Source: Ferrigenium kumadai
Lineage (GTDB): Bacteria > Pseudomonadota > Gammaproteobacteria > Burkholderiales > Gallionellaceae
Direction: 5' to 3'
Length of the DNA stretch: 64,000 bases
Assembly: GCF_018324385.1 (NCBI RefSeq)
Contig: NZ_AP019536.1
Location: 2,108,001-2,172,000 of the forward strand
The translations under genes were made by a program, and so were the position numbers. Below the pieces are notes generated by a model. That model searched no databases. It saw only the letters and a list, made by a program, of their open reading frames with translations, and had not been told where the DNA came from. This document shows positions 21,501 to 32,786 of the stretch, piece by piece (position 1 is the stretch's first letter; each line of letters begins with the position of its first letter).

Positions 21501-22525
21501 GGGAGCAGCGGCACGTTGTCCAGCGCAGTCGATTCCGGCAGGCAGAACATGATGTTCATGTTCTGCACCGCCTGGCCCGCTGCGCCCTTGACCAGGTTAT
21601 CGATCACCGACAGCACCACCACGGTGTCGCCGCCCTGCGGCCGGTGCACCGCGATGCGGCAGCGGTTCGCGCCGCGCACCGAGCGCGTTTCGGGATGGCT
21701 GCCGGCCGGCATCACATCCACGAACGGCTCGTTGGCGTAACGCTGTTCGAACAGCGCCTGCAGATCCACATCGCGCGTCAGCCTGCCGTACAGCGTGGCA
21801 TGGATGCCGCGGATCATCGGTGTCAGGTGCGGCACAAAGGTCAGCCCGACGGGGTGGCCGGTCACGCAGCCCAAGCCCTGCCGGATCTCCGGCAAGTGGC
21901 GATGACCCGCCACGCCATAGGCCTTGAAATTGTCGGAGGCTTCGGAGAATAGCGTCGGGATCTCCGCCTTACGCCCTGCGCCGGAAACGCCCGACTTGGC
22001 ATCGGCGATCAGGCTGCCCGGCTCGATCACGCCAGCTTCCAGCAAGGGGATGAACCCCAGCTGCACCGCGGTCGGGTAACAACCGGGATTGGCCACCAAC
22101 CGCGCCTGTTTGACCTGGGCGCGATTCACCTCGGGCAAGCCGTACACTGCCTCGGCGACCAGATCCGGGCAGGCATGGGTCATACCGTACCACTTCTCCC
22201 ACTCCGAAATATCCTTGATACGGAAATCCGCGGCGAGGTCGATCACCTTCACGCCCGCATCCAGCAGCGCGCGCACCTGCTGCATGGCAATGCCGTTCGG
22301 CGTGGCGAAGAACACCAAGTCGCACTGTTCCAGCTTCGCCTCGTCGGGATGGGTGAACGGCAGATCTACATAGCCGCGCAAGCTGGGGAACATCTGGCTG
22401 ACCTTGGTGCCGGCATCGGCACGGGAAGTGATCACCTGCAACGCCACCTGCGGATGCGCCGCCAACAGGCGCAGCAGCTCCACGCCGGTGTAGCCTGTGC
22501 CGCCAACTATGCCAACTTTAATCAT
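21497..22525 (-). CDS. argC: N-acetyl-gamma-glutamyl-phosphate reductase
   Basis: 342 residues. The N-terminal Rossmann motif [14 protein letters not shown] and the catalytic cysteine motif NPGCYPTA are present. It is the third enzyme of arginine biosynthesis (NADPH-dependent). It overlaps the DUF6776 gene start by 4 bases. Confidence 0.97.
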   Translation of the reverse strand: MIKVGIVGGTGYTGVELLRLLAAHPQVALQVITSRADAGTKVSQMFPSLRGYVDLPFTHPDEAKLEQCDLVFFATPNGIAMQQVRALLDAGVKVIDLAADFRIKDISEWEKWYGMTHACPDLVAEAVYGLPEVNRAQVKQARLVANPGCYPTAVQLGFIPLLEAGVIEPGSLIADAKSGVSGAGRKAEIPTLFSEASDNFKAYGVAGHRHLPEIRQGLGCVTGHPVGLTFVPHLTPMIRGIHATLYGRLTRDVDLQALFEQRYANEPFVDVMPAGSHPETRSVRGANRCRIAVHRPQGGDTVVVLSVIDNLVKGAAGQAVQNMNIMFCLPESTALDNVPLLP

Positions 22526-22572
22526 CTTGAATCTTCCTCAAAAACGTCCTGCATCATACAACAAACCCCAAT

Positions 22573-22600
22573 GCAAAAGCCGCCCGAAGGCGGCTTTTGC
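22573..22600 (-). terminator. Terminator of the rplM-rpsI transcript
   Basis: A perfect 12-bp stem (22573-22584 with 22589-22600) with a CGAA loop lies 19 bp after rpsI; the TTTT that would end the transcript is part of the stem. Confidence 0.75.
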
Positions 22601-22618
22601 AGGATACGACAGCAGCGA

Positions 22619-23011
22619 TTAACGCTTGGAGAACTGCTTACGACGGCGGGCCTTGCGCAGACCGACCTTCTTACGTTCAACTTCGCGTGCATCGCGGGTC
22701 ACCAGACCTGCTTGCTTCAACACCGGCTTGAACTCGGCGTTGTAATCGATCAGCGCGCGGGTGATGCCGTGGCGCACAGCACCTGCCTGGCCGGCTTCGC
22801 CGCCACCAGTGACGTTCACCATGATGTCGAACTTGCCCAGTGTCTCGGTCAGCGTCAGCGGCTGGCGCACGATCATGCGACCGGTTTCGCGGGAGAAGAA
22901 CACATCGACCGGCTTGTCGTTCACGACGATGTCACCCTTGCCCGGCTTGATAAAGACGCGAGCCACCGCACTCTTGCGACGACCGGTTCCGTAGTTGTAA
23001 TTCACGCTCAT
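22619..23011 (-). CDS. rpsI: 30S ribosomal protein S9
   Basis: 130 residues, full-length uS9, from [15 protein letters not shown] to the basic tail [12 protein letters not shown] that reaches the ribosomal P site. It follows rplM by 2 bp in the standard rplM-rpsI operon. Confidence 0.98.
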   Translation of the reverse strand: MSVNYNYGTGRRKSAVARVFIKPGKGDIVVNDKPVDVFFSRETGRMIVRQPLTLTETLGKFDIMVNVTGGGEAGQAGAVRHGITRALIDYNAEFKPVLKQAGLVTRDAREVERKKVGLRKARRRKQFSKR

Positions 23012-23013
23012 GA

Positions 23014-23451
23014 TTAAGCCTTCAGCAGGTTAACGGGTTTCGGTTGCTGCGCGGCATGCGGATGATCCGCACCGGCATACACCTTCATCTTGCGCAGCAT
23101 CGCGTAGCCCAGCGGGCCCTTGGGCAGCATGCCCTTGACGGCCTTTTCCAGCACGCGTTGCGGATGACGCTGTTGCAACTTGGTGAAGTTGGTGGTGTAC
23201 AGGCCGCCCGGATAAGTGGTGTGGCGATGATACAACTTGGCTTCCGCCTTGTTGCCGGTCACGCGCAGCTTGTCCGCGTTGACCACGACGACGAAGTCGC
23301 CGGTGTCCACGTGCGGTGTGTAGATTGCCTTGTGCTTGCCACGCAAACGCGCAGCGATTTGGGCAGCCAAACGGCCCAGCACTTGGTCTGCTGCGTCAAC
23401 CAGAAGCCAGTCGTGCTGGACTTCCTGGGGCTTAGCGGAAAATGTTTTCAT
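23014..23451 (-). CDS. rplM: 50S ribosomal protein L13
   Basis: 145 residues beginning [20 protein letters not shown]. The ATG at 23451 was chosen because uL13 proteins begin here and AGGAA precedes it by 10 bp; an in-frame ATG 16 codons upstream gives an untypical tail. It is the first gene of rplM-rpsI. Confidence 0.98.
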   Translation of the reverse strand: MKTFSAKPQEVQHDWLLVDAADQVLGRLAAQIAARLRGKHKAIYTPHVDTGDFVVVVNADKLRVTGNKAEAKLYHRHTTYPGGLYTTNFTKLQQRHPQRVLEKAVKGMLPKGPLGYAMLRKMKVYAGADHPHAAQQPKPVNLLKA

Positions 23452-23497
23452 AGCCACTATTCCTAAAAATTCAATAAGTAAACCTCGAAGGGCGCGC

Positions 23498-23527
23498 ATT
23501 CTATTTCAGCCACCCCGCCACTGTCAA
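23498..23527 (-). promoter_or_regulatory. Sigma-70 promoter of rplM-rpsI
   Basis: Consensus TTGACA (23527-23522) and TAGAAT (23503-23498) are 18 bp apart on the minus strand, 47 bp before the rplM start. Confidence 0.75.
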
Positions 23528-23632
23528 ACGCTATTTTGGCCGAACGTAATCTGCCCAATCCAAACAACCCGGACGGAGCCAAGCCAGAAGCGATGTTAAG
23601 ATGCGCCCCGTTGCCGCACCGGCCCCAATATT

Positions 23633-24397
23633 ATGTCCTGGTTCACCACCAATACCGTCGCCGCCTTCCTGTTGCCGCCGCTGAGCCTGCTGCTCGTGCT
23701 CGCGTTGGGTATCTTTTTATTGTACCGCCGCAAAAAGTCCGCCAAGGCCGTACTCCTCACCGCGCTCGCCCTGCTTTGGCTCGCCTCCACGCCTTATGTT
23801 GCCGAGAGCGGGCTGCATCTGCTTGAAGAGCGCACTTCCATACCGGACATCCAGCGCCAGCAAGCCGATGCGATCGTGATCCTCGGCGGGGGGACTTATT
23901 TCCATGCGCCGGATTATGCCGGACAGGACACCGTCAGCGAACCAACGCTGGTTCGCCTGCGCTACGGCGCAAGGCTGCAGCGCGAGACCGGCAAGCCGAT
24001 ACTAGTGAGCGGCGGCAAGCCGCACGGCAACCAGCTGTCCGAGGCTCAACAGATGAAGGTAGCGCTGGAGCAGGATTTCCGCATCCCAGTGCGCTGGACC
24101 GAGGACACTTCCGACAACACCTTTGAAAACGCGCATCATTCCTTCCGCATGCTGCAACAGCAAGGCATCCGCAAAATCTATCTGGTGACGCATGGCTGGC
24201 ACATGCCGCGCGCCGCCGAAGTGTTCCGCCGTGCCGGATTCGAAGTTGTCGAAGCGCCGACCGCTTTCACCACGCGCTACCGCACCGACCTGCTCGCCTT
24301 CCTGCCGCGAGCCGAAAGCCTGGTCGACAGCAAGATTTTCGTCCATGAAGCCATCGGGCTGCTGTGGTATCGAATAAGATCAACCATCTCAAATTAA
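23633..24397 (+). CDS. YdcF/ElyC family (DUF218) membrane protein
   Basis: 254 residues. Two N-terminal transmembrane helices (about 10-30 and 38-55) are followed by a DUF218 domain: ADAIVILGGGTYF, then a DNTFENAHHS motif and YLVTHGWHMPRA. The E. coli relative ElyC acts in envelope (peptidoglycan/undecaprenyl) homeostasis; the molecular activity is not settled. The stop codon overlaps the ribosome-binding site of the next gene. Confidence 0.85.
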   Translation: MSWFTTNTVAAFLLPPLSLLLVLALGIFLLYRRKKSAKAVLLTALALLWLASTPYVAESGLHLLEERTSIPDIQRQQADAIVILGGGTYFHAPDYAGQDTVSEPTLVRLRYGARLQRETGKPILVSGGKPHGNQLSEAQQMKVALEQDFRIPVRWTEDTSDNTFENAHHSFRMLQQQGIRKIYLVTHGWHMPRAAEVFRRAGFEVVEAPTAFTTRYRTDLLAFLPRAESLVDSKIFVHEAIGLLWYRIRSTISN

Positions 24398-24407
24398 GGA
24401 GAACAAC

Positions 24408-24824
24408 ATGAAAGCTCGCGTCAAATGGATCGAAGGGATCGCCTTCGTGGGAGAAGCCGAAAGCGGCCATGCCGTGGTGATGGACGGCGCGCCCGCTGCA
24501 GGCGGCCGCAACCTCGGCCCGCGCCCGATGGAAATGCTGCTGCTCGGTGCGGGCGGCTGCTCCAGCATCGATGTGATCATGATCCTGAAGAAAAGCCGTC
24601 AGGCGGTTTCCGACTGCTATGTCGAACTGGAAGCGGAACGCGCCGAGACCGACCCCAAGGTATTCACCAAGATACATATGCACTTCGTGGTGAAGGGCAA
24701 GGACATCAAACCGGAAGCCGTCGAAAAGGCCGTCAAGCTATCGGCAGAGAAATACTGCTCGGCCTCTATCATGCTCGGCGCTACCGCCGAGATGACGCAT
24801 GATTTCGAAGTGATTCAGGAGTAA
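24408..24824 (+). CDS. OsmC family protein (YhfA-like)
   Basis: 138 residues with two conserved cysteines (GGCSSIDV near residue 48 and KYCSASIML near 118) as in OsmC/Ohr peroxidases. The YhfA-like subgroup is the best fit by length and sequence. It may reduce organic hydroperoxides. AAGGAG lies 7 bp before the ATG, next to the stop codon of the YdcF-like gene, which suggests coupling. Confidence 0.88.
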   Translation: MKARVKWIEGIAFVGEAESGHAVVMDGAPAAGGRNLGPRPMEMLLLGAGGCSSIDVIMILKKSRQAVSDCYVELEAERAETDPKVFTKIHMHFVVKGKDIKPEAVEKAVKLSAEKYCSASIMLGATAEMTHDFEVIQE

Positions 24825-24828
24825 CGGC

Positions 24829-24910
24829 GGGGAAGGGTAAAGAGGGAAGGGAGAAGGGTTTTACCCTTGAGCGCCGAAGGTGCAGTCCCTTCCCTCTTCT
24901 CTCTTCCCTT
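24829..24910. repeat. Inverted pair of purine-rich period-7 arrays between osmC-like gene and coq7
   Basis: Left arm 24829-24858 reads in degenerate 7-mers (GGGAAGG, GTAAAGA, GGGAAGG, GAGAAGG). The right arm 24886-24910 is its inverted counterpart, with a 12-bp perfect match (24841-24852 with 24886-24897). An inner AAGGGT/ACCCTT hairpin lies at 24854-24868. It separates convergent genes and may also end transcription. It resembles the heptamer arrays at 27933-28029 and 38517-38971 in period and layout. Confidence 0.6.
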
Positions 24911-25535
24911 AAATGCGGTAGGCGGTGTGCGTCAATATCTTCGAAGTCGCCTTCATCGCGAACTTCACCGGCGCAGGCAGATCGGCGCCGCCCATCTCCT
25001 TCGCCATCTCCGAATGCTTGGTCTCGTCCACATACATCTGCTGGACCACCGCTCGGCTCTTCGCATCCTGCGGCGGCAATTTCTCCAGATGGCTCTGCAG
25101 GTGCCCGCCGACCTGATGCTCGGTCTCGGAGAGAAAACCCAGATTCCACTTGTCACCCAGCAACCCGGCGAATGCCCCCAGTGTCAACGAGCCGGTATAC
25201 CAGAGCGGATTGAGCACACTCAGGTGTCCGCCCAGTTCATGTACGCGCTTCGAGGTCCAAGCCAGATGCTCGGTCTCTTCCTGAGCCGCCTGCTGCAGCT
25301 TCGCCTGAACCGCGGGATCGCGCGCCGTCAGTGCCTGCCCCTGATATAGAGCCTGAGCACATATCTCGCCGCTGTGATTGATGCGCATCAGCCCGGCGGC
25401 GTGCTTGCGCTCCGCCTCGTCCATGGGGGCATCGGACATGTTCGCATCGGGATGCGGGCGCGCACTGTGCGCCTGACTGAACAGGGTACGCAGCCCCTTA
25501 TCGAATTCGACGATCAGATGATCCAGATTCAACAT
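24909..25535 (-). CDS. coq7: Ubiquinone biosynthesis hydroxylase Coq7 (DMQ monooxygenase)
   Basis: 208 residues. Di-iron ligands are visible as Glu/ExxH motifs: INHSGEICAQ, EETEHLAW and VDETKHS. It hydroxylates 3-demethylubiquinol in the last ring hydroxylation of ubiquinone synthesis, the alternative to UbiF in many betaproteobacteria. GGAGG precedes the ATG. Confidence 0.95.
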   Translation of the reverse strand: MLNLDHLIVEFDKGLRTLFSQAHSARPHPDANMSDAPMDEAERKHAAGLMRINHSGEICAQALYQGQALTARDPAVQAKLQQAAQEETEHLAWTSKRVHELGGHLSVLNPLWYTGSLTLGAFAGLLGDKWNLGFLSETEHQVGGHLQSHLEKLPPQDAKSRAVVQQMYVDETKHSEMAKEMGGADLPAPVKFAMKATSKILTHTAYRI

Positions 25536-25553
25536 ATTGCCTCCCTGGTTGAG

Positions 25554-26342
25554 TTACGCGAACACTTTCGCCAATTCCGCGCCCGGATCGCCGGCGCGCA
25601 TGAACGCTTCGCCGACGAGGAAGGCGTTCACCTGATGGTCGCGCATCAGCTTCACGTCTTCCGCCCTGAGGATGCCGCTTTCGGTGACCACAATACGCCC
25701 CTGCGGAATGCGCGACAACAACCCCAGCGTGGTTTGCAGGCTGACCTCGAAGGTGCGCAGGTTGCGGTTGTTCACCCCGATCAGCGGCGTGGAGAGCTGC
25801 AACGCCGCATCCAGCTCCTCGCCGTCATGCACCTCCACCAGCACCGCCATGCCAAGGCTGTGTGCCAGCGCCTCGAATGTCTGCATCTGCCTCACATCGA
25901 GCGCCGCAGCGATCAGCAGGATGGCGTCCGCGCCCATCGCCCGCGCCTGGTAGATCTGGTACTCGTCCACCATGAAATCCTTGCGCAGCACCGGCAGGGT
26001 ACAGGCGGCACGCGCCTGCTTCAGGTATTCCTCGCCGCCCTGGAAGAACTGCTCGTCGGTCAGGACGGAAAGGCAGGCTGCGCCGTGCTGCGCGTAACTT
26101 GCGGCGATCTCGGCGGGGCGAAAGTCCTCGCGCAACACGCCCTTGCTGGGGCTGGCCTTCTTAACCTCGGCGATCACCGCGGCCCGGCCGGCCGCGATCT
26201 TGGCGCGTATCGCGCCGACAAAATCGCGCGCCGGTCCGGCCTGCTCGGCCTCGGCACGGATCTGTGCCAGCGGTTTGGCCGCTTGCGCCGCGGCCACTTC
26301 TTGCGCCTTCACGGCGAGTATCTTCTTCAGAATATCGGACAT
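25554..26342 (-). CDS. trpC: Indole-3-glycerol-phosphate synthase
   Basis: 262 residues from [16 protein letters not shown]. The TIM-barrel motifs are present: [46 protein letters not shown] and TESGI. It makes indole-3-glycerol phosphate in tryptophan synthesis. A much longer in-frame opening reaches back to 28046 but runs antisense through proA and is not real. It is divergent from proA. Confidence 0.97.
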   Translation of the reverse strand: MSDILKKILAVKAQEVAAAQAAKPLAQIRAEAEQAGPARDFVGAIRAKIAAGRAAVIAEVKKASPSKGVLREDFRPAEIAASYAQHGAACLSVLTDEQFFQGGEEYLKQARAACTLPVLRKDFMVDEYQIYQARAMGADAILLIAAALDVRQMQTFEALAHSLGMAVLVEVHDGEELDAALQLSTPLIGVNNRNLRTFEVSLQTTLGLLSRIPQGRIVVTESGILRAEDVKLMRDHQVNAFLVGEAFMRAGDPGAELAKVFA

Positions 26343-26417
26343 GCTTTGTTCTTTCGAATGAGGCCCGCATTCTAGCAGGATGGTAAAATGCACGTCCGCT
26401 CCAACGAGACACGCACG

Positions 26418-27677
26418 ATGGAAGACATCAAGAAATACATGCAACAGGTCGGACAGCAGGCACGCACCGCGTCGCGCGCGATGGCCATGGCCGATACCAA
26501 TGCAAAGAACCGCGCGCTTGAGAACATCGCGGCCGCCATTCTGGCCGACAGCGCCAAGCTCATCGCCGAGAACGCCAAGGATGTGGCAAAAGCCAAAATC
26601 GAGGAGCTCGATGCCGCCTCCATCGACCGCCTCACGCTCACCGAGAAGACCGTGAAGTCCATGGCCGAAGGTCTGCTCCAGATCGCCGCTCTGCCCGATC
26701 CCATCGGCGAGATCAGCGACATGAAATACCGTCCGTCCGGCATCCAGGTCGGCAAGATGCGCGTGCCGCTCGGCGTCATCGGCATCATTTACGAATCGCG
26801 CCCCAACGTGACGGCGGATGCCGCCGGCCTGTGCCTGAAGTCCGGCAACGCTGCCATCCTGCGCGGAGGCTCGGAAGCCATCCATTCCAACCAGGCCATC
26901 GCCGCCTGCGTGCATCAGGGCCTGCGCGAAGCGGGACTTCCCGAGACCGCAGTGCAGGTGGTGAGCACCACCGACCGCGCCGCGGTGGGTGAACTCATCA
27001 CCATGAAGGAGTATGTGGATGTGATCGTGCCGCGCGGCGGCAAGAGCCTGATCGCGCGCATCTCCGAAGAGGCCAAGGTGCCCGTCATCAAGCACCTGGA
27101 CGGCATCTGCCATGTATATATCGACGACGAGGCCGACCTCGAGAAGGCCATCCGCATCGCCGACAACGCCAAGACCCACCGCTACGGCGTATGCAACGCC
27201 ATGGAGACCCTGCTGGTGCACAAGAGCGTCGCCGCGCAGGTGCTGCCCGACCTGTGCAGGATCTACCTCGACAAGGGCGTGGAGCTGCGCGGCGACGACG
27301 CCGCGCGCGCCATCATCCCGCAGATGAACACGGCGACCGAGGAAGACTGGCGCACCGAATACCTCGCCCCCATCCTGAGTGTGCGCGTGGTGAGCGACCT
27401 GGACGAGGCCATCGCGCACATCAACACCTACAGTTCGCAGCACACCGACAGCATCGTCACCGAGAACTACACCAAGGCGATGCGCTTCCTGCGCGAGGTG
27501 GATTCCAGCAGCGTGATGGTCAACGCCTCGACGCGCTTCGCCGACGGTTTCGAATACGGTCTGGGCGCGGAGATCGGCATCTCCACCGACAAGATCCACG
27601 CGCGCGGCCCGGTCGGACTGGAAGGACTGACCTCGCAGAAATACATCGTGCTCGGCAACGGGCAAGTCAGAATCTAA
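26418..27677 (+). CDS. proA: Glutamate-5-semialdehyde dehydrogenase (gamma-glutamyl phosphate reductase)
   Basis: 419 residues from [20 protein letters not shown], which matches normal ProA N-termini. The alternative ATG at 26388 has a better ribosome-binding site (AGGA, 7 bp upstream) and would add [10 protein letters not shown], so the start is open. The catalytic region [18 protein letters not shown] and the cysteine in HLDGICHVY are present. Second enzyme of proline synthesis, NADPH-dependent. Confidence 0.95.
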   Translation: MEDIKKYMQQVGQQARTASRAMAMADTNAKNRALENIAAAILADSAKLIAENAKDVAKAKIEELDAASIDRLTLTEKTVKSMAEGLLQIAALPDPIGEISDMKYRPSGIQVGKMRVPLGVIGIIYESRPNVTADAAGLCLKSGNAAILRGGSEAIHSNQAIAACVHQGLREAGLPETAVQVVSTTDRAAVGELITMKEYVDVIVPRGGKSLIARISEEAKVPVIKHLDGICHVYIDDEADLEKAIRIADNAKTHRYGVCNAMETLLVHKSVAAQVLPDLCRIYLDKGVELRGDDAARAIIPQMNTATEEDWRTEYLAPILSVRVVSDLDEAIAHINTYSSQHTDSIVTENYTKAMRFLREVDSSSVMVNASTRFADGFEYGLGAEIGISTDKIHARGPVGLEGLTSQKYIVLGNGQVRI

Positions 27678-27693
27678 AAAGAAAGAGAACAAC

Positions 27694-29454
<1,761 letters not shown>

Positions 29455-29462
29455 GAGGCAAT

Positions 29463-30269
29463 ATGCCGAACTTGCACCGTCTGCTGGCTGTTTCATTGCT
29501 TGCCTGCTCCGCACAGGCAAGCGCACTGAATCTGGGCGACCTGCTCAACAAGGAGCAGCTGGGCAACATCGGCAAGGCGGCACCTCCAGTCAGCGCGCCG
29601 GCAGCCGCATCGCCCGCACCTGCGGCGAAGTCCCAGACTTCCGACCTGTCCATGTTCAGCAACAAGGATCAGGTCGCGAGCCTGAAGCAGGCCCTCACCC
29701 AAGGCGCAGAAACGGCAGTCAGGAACCTGGCAAAAGAGAACGGCTACCTCGGCAACGACAAGGTGCGTATCCCGCTGCCGGAGAGCCTGCAAAAGGCCGA
29801 CAATCTGCTGCGCAAATTCGGCATGGGAAGTTACGCCGATGACCTCGTCACCTCGATGAACCGCGCCGCGGAGGCCGCTGTACCGGAAGCGAAGACGTTG
29901 CTGATCGGCGCAGTGAAGCAGATGACCGTGGCAGACGCGAAAGCCATCCTCACCGGCGGTGACGATGCCGCGACGCAATACTTCCGCAAGACCACCGAAA
30001 CCGCGCTCACGGGCAAGTTCAAGCCCATCGTCGCGAAATCCATGCAGAAGGTGAAGCTGGCGCAGACCTATGACCGGTTCGCCGGCAAGGGTGCCCAGGT
30101 CGGCCTGGTGGAAGAGCGTGACGCGAAGCTCGACGACTACATCACGCGCAAGGCGCTCGACGGCCTGTTCCTGATGATGGCCGAACAGGAGAAGGCCATA
30201 CGCGCGAATCCGCTGGAAGCCACCGGCAACCTCGCGAAAAAAGTCTTCTCCGTCCTGCGCGGACAATAA
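29463..30269 (+). CDS. DUF4197 family exported protein
   Basis: 268 residues. A signal peptide (about 1-21, ending AQASA) precedes LNLGDLLNKEQLGN, and an Ala/Pro-rich stretch spans 38-60. The rest is the helical DUF4197 domain, with repeats of IPLPESLQKADNLLRKFGMG and KPIVAKSMQKV type. LLAC in the leader could alternatively be a lipobox. AGGAGG directly precedes the ATG, overlapping the lpdA stop. The role is unknown; it is envelope-located by inference. Confidence 0.85.
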   Translation: MPNLHRLLAVSLLACSAQASALNLGDLLNKEQLGNIGKAAPPVSAPAAASPAPAAKSQTSDLSMFSNKDQVASLKQALTQGAETAVRNLAKENGYLGNDKVRIPLPESLQKADNLLRKFGMGSYADDLVTSMNRAAEAAVPEAKTLLIGAVKQMTVADAKAILTGGDDAATQYFRKTTETALTGKFKPIVAKSMQKVKLAQTYDRFAGKGAQVGLVEERDAKLDDYITRKALDGLFLMMAEQEKAIRANPLEATGNLAKKVFSVLRGQ

Positions 30270-30279
30270 CCCTCAGTCC

Positions 30280-30696
30280 GTGAGCGAAACCGCCGGCCTC
30301 GCCTCGCTCTTCCTCAGCAGCCTGCTCGCCGCGACATTGCTTCCCGGCGGATCGGAAGCAGTGCTGTTCGGCGTGCTCAAGGCCTATCCAGAAACGCTGT
30401 GGATCGCGCTTGGCGTCGCCACGCTCGGCAATACCATCGGTGGCATGATCACCTTCGGCATGGGCTGGCTGCTGCCTCAGACCCAGCAGCTCAAGCACGT
30501 GGAGAAGGTGCGCCGCTACGGCACGCCCGCGCTGCTGTTGGCCTGGGTGCCGCTGATCGGCGATGCGCTGTGCCTCGCCGCCGGCTGGCTGCGGCTCAAT
30601 CCGTGGCAGGCTGCGCTGTTCATGGCCATCGGCAAGTTCGCGCGCTACTGGCTGATTGCTTCGGGCATGCGATACGCGTTCATCTTCACGCAGTAA
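30280..30696 (+). CDS. YqaA family inner-membrane protein
   Basis: 138 residues with about four hydrophobic helices and the SNARE/DedA-like re-entrant motif (LLAATLLPGGSEAVL, later PLIGDALCLAAGWLRL). The start is GTG at 30280, 10 bp after the DUF4197 stop. YqaA/DedA relatives are implicated in lipid or membrane homeostasis; the substrate is unknown. Confidence 0.85.
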   Translation: MSETAGLASLFLSSLLAATLLPGGSEAVLFGVLKAYPETLWIALGVATLGNTIGGMITFGMGWLLPQTQQLKHVEKVRRYGTPALLLAWVPLIGDALCLAAGWLRLNPWQAALFMAIGKFARYWLIASGMRYAFIFTQ

Positions 30697-30814
30697 CCAC
30701 GCAACCCGCCTGTCCACGACAGTAAGGCAAAACCCTCATTGTTCCGGTCTCCGAAGCTGAGTACACTGCCCCCAGCAGTAAGTGACGCGAACCATCAACA
30801 AGAAGGAGCCGATC

Positions 30815-31315
30815 ATGACCAGCCAGTCCAGAAATGCTGCATTCCATCCCATCCGCCGCGACCGCCTGTTGCAGGAAGCGGTGCACGACAGCTACAAGAT
30901 GCAGGGCAAGCTGCCGGAACCGACCGTCTGCCCCGGCTGCGGCGCCGTATTCAAATCCGGCCACTGGCAATGGGCCGAGAAACCGGCGCAGGCGCACGAG
31001 ACCCTCTGCCCGGCCTGCCACCGGCAGCACGACGAGTTCCCTGCGGGTTATCTGCACATCTCCGGCGACTTCGCCGCCACCCACGAAGCGGAGATCCTCA
31101 GCCTGGTTCACAACCACGAGGCGCGCGAGAAGGCGCAACACCCGTTGCAGCGCGTGATGGACATTGAGAAGAAGCCCGAAGGTATGACGGTCACCACCAC
31201 CGACATCCACCTCGCCCGCGGCATCGGCGAGGCGCTGCACCACGCCTACCAGGGCGAACTGGAATTCCACTACAACCCGGAACAACTCCTGCTGCGCGTC
31301 AACTGGCAGCGTTAG
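30815..31315 (+). CDS. BCAM0308-like zinc-ribbon protein
   Basis: 166 residues. Two CxxC knuckles (VCPGCGAVF and LCPACHRQ) about 27 residues apart form a zinc ribbon, followed by an alpha/beta domain ending ELEFHYNPEQLLLRVNWQR. The ATG at 30815 has AAGGAG 6 bp upstream and was preferred to an in-frame ATG 11 codons earlier. I recognise the general family (BCAM0308) but no activity is established. Confidence 0.75.
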   Translation: MTSQSRNAAFHPIRRDRLLQEAVHDSYKMQGKLPEPTVCPGCGAVFKSGHWQWAEKPAQAHETLCPACHRQHDEFPAGYLHISGDFAATHEAEILSLVHNHEAREKAQHPLQRVMDIEKKPEGMTVTTTDIHLARGIGEALHHAYQGELEFHYNPEQLLLRVNWQR

Positions 31316-31370
31316 CGCCTCGTCTGCACGGGATGGCCGCTTGGCTGTCCCGATACTGCCAAGCTGCTTG

Positions 31371-31631
31371 TCACTTCAGAAGCGGATGCTCCTTGGGCAA
31401 TTGTTTGGCGTACCAGATGGCCAGTTTGTGCCGCAAGGATTTTTCGGCGACCTGATCTTCGGGCAAGGGCTGCATGACTTTGTCGTGGACCATCAGCCTG
31501 TAGATGTATAACAGCTTCTCGCTTGCCGAATCGGTTGGTTCGAATTCGACCACGCCCCGCCCCTCCGCATACCTCACGCCCGCAAGCAGGGCTTCTTTGA
31601 ACAACGCTGTTTCGTTTTTCAATTTCTTCAT
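31371..31631 (-). CDS. DUF5062 family small protein
   Basis: 86 residues from MKKLKNETALFKEALLAG, with FEPTDSASEKLLYIYRLMVHDK and ending PKEHPLLK, typical of DUF5062. No motif suggests an activity. It stands alone, convergent with the zinc-ribbon gene. Confidence 0.75.
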   Translation of the reverse strand: MKKLKNETALFKEALLAGVRYAEGRGVVEFEPTDSASEKLLYIYRLMVHDKVMQPLPEDQVAEKSLRHKLAIWYAKQLPKEHPLLK

Positions 31632-31844
31632 GGCGACTCCCGTCAAGTTTTAGAGTGCTGCGTGGTGCACCGTGAAAAGACCGGTCTGCGCCGTCGGCCG
31701 ATTGGACGTATTGCTGTCCCAACTCAGGTGCGGCCGCCAGCATACTCCCGGACCGTACGGTGAAGAAATCAGTGGCGATACGTAGAGACCGGGAATGGCT
31801 CCCCATGTTGTAAAATGCGCGCCCCCCAAATTTTCACACGAACA

Positions 31845-32510
31845 ATGACGCTCACCGAAACACAACTCACCACCATGCTGGAACTGCAGGACGGCATGAA
31901 CAGCAAGGTCAATCCCGACTGGGTCGCGGCCAACAACAACTGGCACCGCGCCATTCAGGTCGAAGGCGTCGAGGCGATCGAGCATCACGGCTGGAAGTGG
32001 TGGAAGAAGCAGGACTGCGACATGGCCCAGCTGCGCATGGAACTGGTCGATATCTGGCACTTCATCCTGTCGGCCGCCATCCAGGAGAAGCACGGCAACG
32101 TTGCGCTGGCGAAGATGGAGATGCTCTCCGAACTCAACCTGCACCAGAAATCGGTGCAGTTCGACAACCAGTACTACATGCTGGCCCAGATGAAGCTGCT
32201 GGAAAAGCTCGACCTGCTGGTCGGTCTGGCCGCGGCCAGACGCACCAACCTGGCGCTGTTCGAATCGCTGCTGCTGGATTGCGGAACGAACTGGACGGAC
32301 CTGTTCAAGCAATACATCGGCAAGAACGTGCTCAACGTGTTCCGCCAGGACCACGGCTACAAGACCGGCACTTACATCAAGATCTGGGGCGGGCGCGAAG
32401 ACAACGAACACTTGGTCGAGGTGCTTGAAACGGTCGATCTGAATGCGGACGATGTGCGCGACGCGCTCTACCAGTCGCTCAAGGCAAGATATATCGTCGT
32501 TGCCGGCTGA
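31845..32510 (+). CDS. Dimeric (all-alpha) dUTP diphosphatase
   Basis: 221 residues. The MazG-like dUTPase_2 motifs are visible: LQDGMNSKVNPDW, HHGWKWWKK and MELVDIWHF with Glu/Asp metal ligands, then the DNQYYMLAQMKLL helix. It hydrolyses dUTP to dUMP, protecting DNA and supplying ThyA (37723) with substrate made by Dcd (53131). The ATG at 31845 fits the family N-terminus; one 10 codons upstream is possible. Confidence 0.88.
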   Translation: MTLTETQLTTMLELQDGMNSKVNPDWVAANNNWHRAIQVEGVEAIEHHGWKWWKKQDCDMAQLRMELVDIWHFILSAAIQEKHGNVALAKMEMLSELNLHQKSVQFDNQYYMLAQMKLLEKLDLLVGLAAARRTNLALFESLLLDCGTNWTDLFKQYIGKNVLNVFRQDHGYKTGTYIKIWGGREDNEHLVEVLETVDLNADDVRDALYQSLKARYIVVAG

Positions 32511-32786
32511 GTGCCAAGGCCGGCACCTGGCGCAGCGGCCATAATCCGCTGCCCCCTCTCCCTCCCGGCGCGCCGCCCTCCCCGCCTCCAGTTCAAAATA
32601 TTCAGGGCAAAGCGCACCGTTATGGTGTGGGGAATACAACGCATGCACTCTTTTGTACTCGCGCTACCGGGAGCGCACGGGCATATCGGCCGCGCCATTG
32701 CATCTGCAGTACATTTCGCCTGATTTATAACCTCATGGCATGCATATTGCTGATTGAGCATCATCCAACAGCAGAGATGACATGCG

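Noticed and set aside
22573-22600. Dispersed palindromic repeat
   Set aside because: It has terminator form and position after rpsI; no second copy was noticed.
32511-32786. Possible small gene or riboswitch before the chemoreceptor gene
   Set aside because: No open frame with a ribosome-binding site and no strong conserved structure could be seen in these 276 bp.
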